Assembly (NCBI RefSeq): GCF_000214035.2 | Contig: NZ_AFHG01000029.1 | Span: 186,001-250,000 of the forward strand | DNA length: 64,000 nt | Origin: Methyloversatilis universalis FAM5 | GTDB lineage: Bacteria; Pseudomonadota; Gammaproteobacteria; Burkholderiales; Rhodocyclaceae | Direction of reading: 5' to 3' | Shown here: piece by piece, positions 9,464 to 16,963 of the stretch | How positions within the stretch are numbered: position 1 is the first letter of the stretch | Layout: each line of letters starts with the position of its first letter | Notes under the pieces: model-generated | Databases searched by the model: none | Seen by the model: the letters and a program-made list of their open reading frames with translations, nothing else | What the model was told of the DNA's origin: nothing | Made by a program: the position numbers and the translations under genes

Positions 9464-10555
9464 ATGCAACTGAAGTCCGCATGTCGCGGCCTCATTTCGG
9501 CCGCCCTGTTCTCGATGATGGCCGCCGCCGGTCTGGTGCAGGCGGCCGGCACCGCCTATGTGAGCAATCAGGAGGGCGGCATTTCGGTCATCGATCTGGC
9601 GAAGATGGAAGTGACCGGTGAATTCGAGGTCGGCGGCAAGGTGCCGCGCGGCCTTGGCGTGACCGACGACGGCAAGACCCTTGTGGTGGCCGTGCGCGAA
9701 TCCGGCGACATCGCGCTGATCGACATCGCCAGCGGCAAGGTGAACAAGCGCATCAAGATCGGCAAGAACCCCGAATTCGTCCGGGTGCGCGGCCACATGG
9801 CCTTCGTGTCCTTCGAACCGACGTCCAAGCTGGGCCCGCCGCCCAAGGGTGACAAGAAGGACGAGAAGAAGGATGGTGGCAAGGAAGGCGGCCACGATGA
9901 CGACGATGATGACAAGGAGCCGGCCAAGGTCGCGGTGGTCGATCTGAAGAAGGGCAAGGTGCTGCGCAACATCGTCGGCGGACCGGAAACCGAGGGCATC
10001 GAATTCACCGCCGATGGCAAGCGCCTGGTGGTGACCAACGAAGCCGACAACACGCTCACGCTGCACGACATCAGGACCGGCAAGCTGCTGAAGAAGGTCG
10101 AGACCTCGCAGTACGGCACCCGGCCGCGCGGCATCAAGCTGTCGCCGGACGGCAAGACCTTCGTCGCCACGCTGGAGTTCAGCAACAACTTCCTTGTGCT
10201 GGACGACAAGCTGAATCCGGTGAAGACCGTGGCCACCGGCCAGACGCCCTACGGCGTGGCTTTCGACCGCAAGGGCGAGCGCCTGTACGTTGCTACCGCG
10301 CGCGCCAAGGCGCTTGAGGTGTTCGACGCGAAAACCTTCGACAAGATCAAGGACGTGGCGCTGGATGCCGAGCGTTGCTGGCACTTCACCTTCACGCCGG
10401 ACGATGCGCAGATCCTGATCGCCTGCGGCCGTTCCGACGCGGTGGTGGTGGTCGACACGCAGAAGCTGGAAGTGACCGGCCGCATCGCCGACAAGAAGCT
10501 GCCCTGGGGCATCGTGACCTGGCCGCGCGCGATGGGCAGCCTGGATGCGAACTGA
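9464..10555 (+). CDS. Exported YVTN-type beta-propeller protein
   Basis: A 363-residue protein with a signal peptide (cleavage about residue 28, after GLVQA). Repeated blades of the form TAYVSNQEGGISVIDL, KTLVVAVRESGDIALIDI, KRLVVTNEADNTLTLHDI and ERLYVATARAKALEVFDA indicate a seven-blade-like propeller. It resembles the beta-propeller proteins linked to PQQ-dependent alcohol oxidation in methylotrophs, but no PQQ gene is nearby. Residues 122-154 form a Lys/Gly/Asp-rich insertion containing six consecutive aspartates, breaking the third blade. It stands alone with its own intrinsic terminator 34 bases after the stop. A TATACT hexamer at 9406-9411 may be its -10 box. Substrate or partner is unknown. 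Confidence 0.8.
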   Translation: MQLKSACRGLISAALFSMMAAAGLVQAAGTAYVSNQEGGISVIDLAKMEVTGEFEVGGKVPRGLGVTDDGKTLVVAVRESGDIALIDIASGKVNKRIKIGKNPEFVRVRGHMAFVSFEPTSKLGPPPKGDKKDEKKDGGKEGGHDDDDDDKEPAKVAVVDLKKGKVLRNIVGGPETEGIEFTADGKRLVVTNEADNTLTLHDIRTGKLLKKVETSQYGTRPRGIKLSPDGKTFVATLEFSNNFLVLDDKLNPVKTVATGQTPYGVAFDRKGERLYVATARAKALEVFDAKTFDKIKDVALDAERCWHFTFTPDDAQILIACGRSDAVVVVDTQKLEVTGRIADKKLPWGIVTWPRAMGSLDAN

Positions 10556-10588
10556 AGCGTTTCCGGCCGGCGCTGCCGGCCCTGTCGC

Positions 10589-10615
10589 AAGCCCGCCACA
10601 CGGCGGGCTTTTTTT
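10589..10615 (+). terminator. Intrinsic terminator after the beta-propeller gene
   Basis: A GCCCGCC/GGCGGGC stem with a short ACAC loop, preceded by AA and followed by seven T residues, begins 34 bases after the stop. It is a canonical rho-independent terminator. Confidence 0.9.
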
Positions 10616-10686
10616 CGTCCGGCGAAGCCTGCTGTCGCGATACTGAAACACGCCCGGCACAGACTGCTGCGTTCAATCTTCATGTC

Positions 10687-11637
10687 ATGAGGCCGGTCGT
10701 GGATGAGCGCAGCATGCGGCTGCCGGACGGGCGAACGCTGGCGTGGGCCGAGTACGGCGATCCCTTCGGCTACCCGGTCATCCTGTGTCACGGCGTGCCT
10801 GGATCGCGCCGTCAGGTGCCGCCCTTTGACGCGCTGACCAGCGAGCGGCACGCGCGGCTCATCGTGCCCGACCGCGCCGGCTACGGCCTGTCCGACGACG
10901 CGCCCGGCTGGGGGCTGGCGGACTGGCAGTCCGACATGGCGGTCCTGGTCGAGCACCTGAAGCTGGGCGATTTCGCGGTGGGCGGCGTGTCAGGCGGCGC
11001 ACCGTTCGCCTGTGCGCTGGTCGAGCGCTTTGGCGAGCAGGTGTCCCGGCTGGTGCTGGTGAGCGGCGTGGCGCCCGGCTACGGCCTGCATGTCGGCCTG
11101 CCGATGCCGCACCGGCTGGAAGCGCGCATGGTGTGGCTGGCGGTGCACGCGCCCCGACTGGCGCGCATGGTGTTCGAGCCGCTGGCGCTGGTGGCCACGC
11201 TGTGGCCGCGCACCTGGCTGGCCATCGTGCGCCATCTGGTGGGCGATGCTGACCGCGCCGAACTGGCGCGCCGCGATATTCACGACATGTTCTTCGACGA
11301 CCTGCCCCGCGCCACCCGGCAGGGCGCGGCCGCCATCGTGCGCGATCTGGCGATCGCCGCGTCCGACTGGGCGCTCGTGCTGAACCGCTATGCCGGCGCA
11401 GTGGAAATCGTGCAGGGCTGCGACGACCGCATCGTGCCGGCCGACTGCGCCAGCCGGCTGGCCTTCCTGTTTCCGCAGGCCAGCGTAAGGCTGCTGGCGG
11501 GCGAGGGGCATTTCTTCGTGTTCAGCCGCTGGAGCGAAATCCTGTCGGCGCTGCTGGCGCGGCGCTGGCGGCATGAGCAGGGCTGCACCGCAGGACTGAA
11601 CAGCGGCTCCGAGCGACGGACGCCGGTAGCGCCGTAG
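10687..11637 (+). CDS. Alpha/beta hydrolase
   Basis: A 316-residue alpha/beta-hydrolase-fold protein. The oxyanion region is HGVPGSRRQ, the nucleophile elbow GVSGGAP (Ser), the acid probably the first Asp of GCDDRIVPAD, and the histidine in GEGHFFVF. There is no signal peptide, so it is cytoplasmic. The start at 10687 (MRPVVDERSMRLPDGR) fits the fold's first strand; the frame is open upstream only across the previous gene and its terminator. Enzymes of this type include esterases, haloalkane dehalogenases and proline iminopeptidases, and nothing here fixes the substrate. It appears to be monocistronic. Confidence 0.85.
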   Translation: MRPVVDERSMRLPDGRTLAWAEYGDPFGYPVILCHGVPGSRRQVPPFDALTSERHARLIVPDRAGYGLSDDAPGWGLADWQSDMAVLVEHLKLGDFAVGGVSGGAPFACALVERFGEQVSRLVLVSGVAPGYGLHVGLPMPHRLEARMVWLAVHAPRLARMVFEPLALVATLWPRTWLAIVRHLVGDADRAELARRDIHDMFFDDLPRATRQGAAAIVRDLAIAASDWALVLNRYAGAVEIVQGCDDRIVPADCASRLAFLFPQASVRLLAGEGHFFVFSRWSEILSALLARRWRHEQGCTAGLNSGSERRTPVAP

Positions 11638-11733
11638 TCCGAACAGACCACGAAAACGCGTTCAGGGCTTCAACAGGCGGTCACCCACGCGCCGTATCGT
11701 GCGGTCATCCCACTCTCATTCCGGAGATTCACG

Positions 11734-12492
11734 ATGATCCGTACTTCGATGCTGCTGGCCGCCCTGCTGGCTGCCGGTTCCGCCCAGGCCGCGCTGCAGA
11801 CCGGCGACATTGCCTTCACCGCCTTCAATGCCGACGAAGACGGCCTGTCCTTCGTTGCGCTGGCCGATATCGCCGCCAACACCACCATCTACTTCAGCGA
11901 CAACGAGTGGACCGGCGCCGCCTTCAATACCGGCGAAAGCTACAACCAGTGGAACGCCGGTGCCACCGCCGTTTCCGCAGGTACCGTCGTGCGTCTTGCG
12001 GCCTACGACAAGACCACGCTGTCGGCGTCGGTCGGCACGCTGAGCCGCGTCACCGTGTCCGGCAGCGCCAACTGGGGCATCGCCAACTCGAATGAAACCA
12101 TTTACGCCTATGTGGCCAGCAGCGTGACGGCACCCGCTACCTTCCTGGCTGCCATCACCAATGGCACGTTCGCGGCCGACGGTTCGCTCACCAACACCGG
12201 CCTGACCGAGGGCAGCTCGAACGCCATCCGCCTGACCGCCAAGGCCGGCACCTCGACGCCGGATTACGCCCAGTACACCGGCACGCGCACCTTCAGCAGC
12301 GTGGCCGCTGCCAAGGCCGCCCTGGGTGATCTGAACAACTGGACGGTAGACACGAACAATGGCGACTACGCCGCTCTCGTGCCGAACACCACGGCTTTCC
12401 AGATCACGGCCGTGCCGGAACCGGAAAGCTACACGCTGATGCTTGCCGGCCTCGGCATGCTGGGCGCCATCGCGCGCCGCCGTCTGGGCTGA
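11734..12492 (+). CDS. PEP-CTERM sorting domain protein
   Basis: A 252-residue secreted protein with a signal peptide (MIRTSMLLAALLAAGSAQA) and a complete C-terminal PEP-CTERM tail: VPEPESYTLMLAGLGMLGA followed by the basic cluster RRRLG. Such tails are recognised by exosortase (EpsH/XrtA-type), cut, and the protein is delivered to the surface or extracellular matrix. The mature part is rich in Thr/Ala/Ser/Asn and looks like an all-beta domain similar to lamin-tail-like secreted proteins; its function is unknown. No exosortase gene is in the window, but an EpsA-type regulator lies 2.7 kb away. A strong hairpin follows. Confidence 0.9.
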   Translation: MIRTSMLLAALLAAGSAQAALQTGDIAFTAFNADEDGLSFVALADIAANTTIYFSDNEWTGAAFNTGESYNQWNAGATAVSAGTVVRLAAYDKTTLSASVGTLSRVTVSGSANWGIANSNETIYAYVASSVTAPATFLAAITNGTFAADGSLTNTGLTEGSSNAIRLTAKAGTSTPDYAQYTGTRTFSSVAAAKAALGDLNNWTVDTNNGDYAALVPNTTAFQITAVPEPESYTLMLAGLGMLGAIARRRLG

Positions 12493-12527
12493 GCGGCACC
12501 GGGTTTCACCTGGCTGCGACCCACTTG

Positions 12528-12576
12528 AAATGCGGCAGCCGATACGCTCTGCGTACCGGCTGCCGCATTTTCATTT
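12528..12576. terminator. Strong bidirectional terminator hairpin
   Basis: Arms at 12528-12547 and 12551-12570 pair over 20 bases with a single G-T wobble around a TCT loop. The stem ends in AAA on one side and TTT on the other. It sits between the PEP-CTERM gene and the convergent 672-aa gene and could stop transcription from both. The remaining bases to 12790 show no gene. Confidence 0.85.
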
Positions 12577-12790
12577 GCCGACGTCCGGGCCGCCTTCCGT
12601 CTGCGCCATCGTGACCCTGAGCCGCCCTTTGCAGACATTTCCGTGGCGGCATGGCGCGTGAAGGATTCGATCTAGATACGGCTGCCGATCGTGATCGAGA
12701 GGTCGAGCCCGGCCGCGTTTCCGCCTCGTCCCGCTGTCGCCCGGGACGGGCTGATGACGGCTGTGCACTGCACCCGGACATGACGGCCGC

Positions 12791-14809
12791 TCAATACTGT
12801 TTCTGCGGGTTGTACTGTTCCATGCGGCGGTACTGCGCCGCCTGCACGGCCTCGTCGTAACGCGCCCGGTTGTCGCGATCCCGCTCTATCCATTGGTCGA
12901 GCATCGTATCGCGCGATCCTCTGCCGGACGGGCTTCCGCCCCCGCCCGCACTGCCGCGTCCTCTTGTCACGTAGGTCACGAGCGGAGCCAGTTCGCCGTC
13001 TATCGTGAGCTGGGTAGCTGTCCAGCGGAAACGCCCGTCGCATCTTGATGTGGAGGACTCCGACCGGATCGGTTCTTCGGACAGCAGGGTGGCGTAGTCG
13101 CGGCGAACGAAATGCTCGTCCCAGCTACAGTGCTGTCCGCCCTCTTTCGCCTGGCACGTCAGATTGCTGACGACGATGTCCACCTCGGTGGTCTTCCACT
13201 CCACGTCGAAGAAACCGCCGTACAGGTTGTAGCCGGTCTCGGAACGCAGTTCCGCCCGCTGTCGGAGCGCTTCGGTGCTGGCTTGCATGCTGACTTTCGC
13301 GATCAGCGCCTGAATGTCAGCCTGTGAGGGCTTGCCGTTTGACTTGAAGTTCTTGAGGACGCGAGCCTTGTCTGCCGCGATGCGACGTTCCTCGGCGAGC
13401 CTTGCCTGATGTGCAATCTCCGCAAGCAAGTGAGCAGATCTCGCGCTGAAGGCGGCACTGAGTTCCGGGTCCTTCATGGCCAGCACGCCGAGACGGCCGG
13501 TGCCGAACGCCGCCGCCATCAGGCGGGGCAGTTCCTCGGGCGTCCGGGCGTTGTTCAGCTGACCGACCAGCGTGGAGCGCCGTTCTCGTATGGCGCGCTC
13601 GGCCAGCGCCAGGAACGCGGTTTCGAGGCGGTCACCGGCCTCCCGAGCGCGCAGGTTCTGTGCATGCCATGCAGGTGAAAGGGCCTGCTTGATATTGACC
13701 ACCGGCCAGCCTTTGGTGCGCAGGTCGTCCATGGCCTTGCGGCCGAGCAGTCGGTCGTTCCGGCACACGAAGTTGTCGATCACGAAACGATCAAGCTGCT
13801 GCGTCAAGTCGCCGATTTCCGTGACTGGTATGTCGGCGCGGGAAATTTCCAGGGCTGCGTTCAGTTCCACCGTGGTCAGATCGGCGAGGTAGGCCTGCGC
13901 CGCGGTTTCGATGTCGGCCTGAACGGCTTCCAGTACCGCGAAGTTGTAGTCCAGATCCTTCTGCTGTTCAGGCATCACCGGCATGACCGGCGTCGGGGCT
14001 GGCTGCTTCATCGTGCCCCAGTTCGTGTTTTCGATCTGTTCCCTCGACAGGCGGATGCCGAGGTTCTGGTCGTTGGTACCCCGGTTGGGGAGCTGGCGCT
14101 GAATCAGCGTATTGGTGCCCAGCGCACGCGCCCACCGATCCGACGCCTGAGCGATCCGCTGTCCGTGCTCCAGCACCTGGCGCAGATCCTGTTCGCGCAG
14201 GTAGTTCCGGCCGGCCTTGTCCCGGATCTGAGCCCTGACCGACGTTGGCTGGCACAGGGTCTGAACCGACGCCGATTCTGCAAAACCGCCGCCCGGAACC
14301 TGCACGGTCTTGCCCGGTATCCGGATTTCGCGGAGCGGTGAAGTCGCCGTTACTGCTTGTGTGCCAGTTCCCGGAGGCGGCGTCACCCTGTTCGCAAACA
14401 GCGGCTGGACGGCTTTGCCGATGGCCTGCGCCTTCTCTTCCGGCATCTGCTCCGCGGCATAAAGCCCGAAGGGTTCCGGCAGTCCCCACATTTCGCCAAC
14501 CAGGGCCACGAGCCGGAAGGATGCAAGGGAGGGGTAGCCGGGACTGGGCGAAGCAAGCAGAAGCTTGCTATCGGTGGCCGGATCCTGCTGAAACCTGTCC
14601 ACGGCCACCTTCGTGAAATTGCCGGCATGATTAGCCACGCGATAGGGCAGCTTGAGCCTCTTGCCGAGCTCAGTCGCGATCGCGCGAGCCGCGGTATCGA
14701 CCTCTCCGGCGGCGGGGAATCCGACGTAGAGGGCGGGCGCAGTCTGCGCGAATGAAAGTGCCGTGCTGCAGGTCAGCAACAGCAGTACGAGGGTGCGAAT
14801 AACGAGCAT
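12791..14809 (-). CDS. Large exported protein of unknown function
   Basis: A 672-residue protein with a signal peptide (MLVIRTLVLLLLTCSTALSFA). Residues 25-120 (ALYVGFPAAGEVDTAARAIA and FRLVALVGEMWGLPEPFGLY) loosely recall the first lobe of tripartite-tricarboxylate (Bug/TctC) binding proteins. The remainder does not: it is a long helical, Arg/Glu/Gln-rich stretch, then a domain with paired cysteines (SNLTCQAKEGGQHCSWDEH and STSRCDGRFRW), and a low-complexity Gly/Arg/Ser tail near 600-620. I do not recognise the overall architecture. It is alone, flanked by about 300 bases of non-coding DNA on both sides, and by eye is less GC-biased than its neighbours, which hints at acquisition. Confidence 0.75.
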   Translation of the reverse strand: MLVIRTLVLLLLTCSTALSFAQTAPALYVGFPAAGEVDTAARAIATELGKRLKLPYRVANHAGNFTKVAVDRFQQDPATDSKLLLASPSPGYPSLASFRLVALVGEMWGLPEPFGLYAAEQMPEEKAQAIGKAVQPLFANRVTPPPGTGTQAVTATSPLREIRIPGKTVQVPGGGFAESASVQTLCQPTSVRAQIRDKAGRNYLREQDLRQVLEHGQRIAQASDRWARALGTNTLIQRQLPNRGTNDQNLGIRLSREQIENTNWGTMKQPAPTPVMPVMPEQQKDLDYNFAVLEAVQADIETAAQAYLADLTTVELNAALEISRADIPVTEIGDLTQQLDRFVIDNFVCRNDRLLGRKAMDDLRTKGWPVVNIKQALSPAWHAQNLRAREAGDRLETAFLALAERAIRERRSTLVGQLNNARTPEELPRLMAAAFGTGRLGVLAMKDPELSAAFSARSAHLLAEIAHQARLAEERRIAADKARVLKNFKSNGKPSQADIQALIAKVSMQASTEALRQRAELRSETGYNLYGGFFDVEWKTTEVDIVVSNLTCQAKEGGQHCSWDEHFVRRDYATLLSEEPIRSESSTSRCDGRFRWTATQLTIDGELAPLVTYVTRGRGSAGGGGSPSGRGSRDTMLDQWIERDRDNRARYDEAVQAAQYRRMEQYNPQKQY

Positions 14810-15160
14810 GGCTTGAGACGCTTCTGTGGAGTTCTGTCTGGCGAGTGCCCGGGCGCGCGTTCGAAGCGCCCCGGTTGTGCGGATTTCTGTTTGTATCAGG
14901 CACGAAAAGCCTGCGTGGTCCAGTCGCCGGCGTCAACCGGCGATGCCAACCGGGGCTTCGCCTGACGGTTGCCCGGGCGAATCCTGCGGTGAGGCTCGAA
15001 TCTCCGGACACATGCAGTCGGGCTGACACCGGGCTGAAACAATCAGATGCAAAACTGCATGTCGGCTAGCGCTATGCGCTCACACACCGACGCGCCCGGC
15101 CTGCTGGCCGGGCATCATTCGAACAAGGGCCCTCAAAGGCCGAAAAGCTCCCGGTTTGCC
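14810..15160. other. Intergenic region upstream of epsA
   Basis: This divergent intergenic stretch of 351 bases contains no convincing gene. It holds a dyad ATGCA-AAAC-TGCAT at 15047-15060, a plausible regulator site, and a CCCGGCC/GGCCGGG hairpin at 15095-15112 in the likely leader of epsA. The epsA frame is open back to 15047, but without family-like sequence. Confidence 0.5.
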
Positions 15161-15949
15161 ATGACGGATCCGCTCGCGAAGGATCAGATCGACGTACAGC
15201 TGCTGCTGTTCACGATCGAAACATCCATCCGGGTGGTGAAGCGCTTCCAGTTCTTCCTGTGGACACAGGGCTCGCTGCAGACCTTCCTGCCGCATGACAC
15301 GCTGCTGTGCGCCTGCGGTGACTTCGAGCGCGGCGAGTACACCGCGTCGGTGTTCTCGCGCTCGGTGCTGTCGCCGGAGTATGAGGCGCGGCTGACCGAC
15401 CCGGGCGGCGGCCTGATCGCGCGACTGCTGGCGGACTGGCAGGCGGGCGGACGGGAGCCGCTGGTGCCGGGCGGCGCCCGCGGCCGTGCGCTGGCCCAGC
15501 TGCCGCGGGTCGCCGGTGTGGATCACGCGCTGGCGCACGGCTGCCGCGAAGCGCGTGGCGAACAGTCCACCTTCTTCGCGCTGCTCGGCATGCCGGAAGC
15601 GCCGACCGATCTCGATGCGCGTCGCATCGAACTGCTGATGCCCAATCTGCATCTGGCACTGCTGCGCATCACCGAACACGAGCGGCGCGAGGGCGGCGAG
15701 CGGGTGGTGGGGCGGAGCGCGTCGCCGGTCACGCTCAGCGCGCGCGAACTGCAGGTGCTGGAGTGGGTGCGCGAGGGCAAGACCAATCACGAGATCGGGC
15801 AGATCCTGAACATCAGCCCGCTCACCGTGAAGAACCACATCCAGAAAATACTGCGCAAGCTCGACGTGACCAACCGTGCCCAGGCCGTGGCCCGGCTCGC
15901 CGCGCTGCGCGCGCATGAACCCGGCCGCGAGGCCTTCGGAGACGCCTGA
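15161..15949 (+). CDS. epsA: EpsA-type LuxR-family transcriptional regulator
   Basis: A 262-residue regulator. The N-terminal domain begins DVQLLLFTIETSIRVVKRFQ and continues FFLWTQGSLQTFLPHDTLLC, the pattern of the EpsA family of exopolysaccharide regulators in beta/gammaproteobacteria carrying exosortase systems. The C-terminal LuxR helix-turn-helix is complete (LSARELQVLEWVREGKTNHE, ISPLTVKNHIQKILRKLDV). The start was set at ATG 15161 (MTDPLAKDQ) because the upstream residues do not look like the family. EpsA proteins control surface polysaccharide and PEP-CTERM genes; none of the polysaccharide genes is here. The ankyrin gene overlaps its stop by one base. Confidence 0.82.
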   Translation: MTDPLAKDQIDVQLLLFTIETSIRVVKRFQFFLWTQGSLQTFLPHDTLLCACGDFERGEYTASVFSRSVLSPEYEARLTDPGGGLIARLLADWQAGGREPLVPGGARGRALAQLPRVAGVDHALAHGCREARGEQSTFFALLGMPEAPTDLDARRIELLMPNLHLALLRITEHERREGGERVVGRSASPVTLSARELQVLEWVREGKTNHEIGQILNISPLTVKNHIQKILRKLDVTNRAQAVARLAALRAHEPGREAFGDA

Positions 15950-16761
15950 TGATGCGCCCGCTCTTTCGTTCGCTTCTGTCGCTGGCCGGCGTTCTGTGTG
16001 TGGCGCAGGCCGGCGCCCAGGAACTGCCGCCCGAGTGGCAGGGCCGCTTCACCGACGCGGCGCGGCCGCGTGCAGCGGTGCCGGCGACCGCGATGGAGTA
16101 CGCCGACATCCGCCGGACCGGCGACGACGCCGGTCCGCGCAATTACCGCAGCGCTGATCATGCATTGCTGTCGGCCGCGCGCCGCGGCGACTGGGCGGCG
16201 GTGAACCGGCTGCTGAAGGCCGGCGCAGCGCCCAATGTGCGCGACGCCTGGGGCGACAGCGCGCTGGTCCACGCGGCCGCCGCCGGCGAAACCGAAACCG
16301 TGCGTGCCCTGCTGGCTGCGGGTGCAGCGCCGGATCGCAGGGGCGCATCCGGCTTCACGCCGCTGGGCGCCGCCGCACTTGCCGGCCATCACAAGGTGGC
16401 GGCGCTGCTGCTGAAGGCGGGCGCCGACGTCGATGCCAAGAGCGCAAACGGACATGTGCCGCTGATCGATGCGGTACTGCTGGACCGCGACGAGGTGGTG
16501 GGCGAACTGCTGCGCGCCTCGCCGGACTGGCTGCATACCGAAAGGGAGCAGGGGCGCCACGCGCTGTCACTGGCCGCTTCGCTCGGCCATCTGCGGGTGC
16601 TGGACCGCCTGCTGGCCGCCGGCTTCGACCCCAATCTGCCGGACCGCGCCGGCTTCAATGCGCTGTACTGGGCGGTGTTCCGCAAGCAGCGGCTGGCGGT
16701 GGCCCACCTGCTGGCCTCCGGCGCCCAGCCCGGCGCGATGTCGACCGACATCTACGACTGA
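15949..16761 (+). CDS. Exported ankyrin-repeat protein
   Basis: A 270-residue protein whose ATG (15949) overlaps the epsA stop, so the two are probably translationally coupled. A signal peptide (FRSLLSLAGVLCVAQAGAQ) is followed from about residue 66 by five to six ankyrin repeats: NYRSADHALLSAARRGDWAA, GDSALVHAAAAGETETVRAL, GFTPLGAAALAGHHKVAALL, GHVPLIDAVLLDRDEVVGEL and GRHALSLAASLGHLRVLDRL. The protein is predicted periplasmic and would mediate protein-protein contacts. The partner is unknown. A second ATG at 15952 is equally possible. Confidence 0.85.
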   Translation: MMRPLFRSLLSLAGVLCVAQAGAQELPPEWQGRFTDAARPRAAVPATAMEYADIRRTGDDAGPRNYRSADHALLSAARRGDWAAVNRLLKAGAAPNVRDAWGDSALVHAAAAGETETVRALLAAGAAPDRRGASGFTPLGAAALAGHHKVAALLLKAGADVDAKSANGHVPLIDAVLLDRDEVVGELLRASPDWLHTEREQGRHALSLAASLGHLRVLDRLLAAGFDPNLPDRAGFNALYWAVFRKQRLAVAHLLASGAQPGAMSTDIYD

Positions 16762-16963
16762 AGCGGCGCACCGGTCCGTCCGGCGCGCACAGCCGCGCCC
16801 GGGGCGGAACACAGTGGCCGTCTTCCGCGACACTGGCGCGCCGCTTCGGGCGCAGCCGTGCCGCGCTGCGCAACGGCCGCCGGTGGCCGGCTCCGGAGCC
16901 CGGGTGTTACCATTGCCCGGTTTTTCCCTCACGTCCGCCGTACCGGTTCCCAAGGTCGAACAC

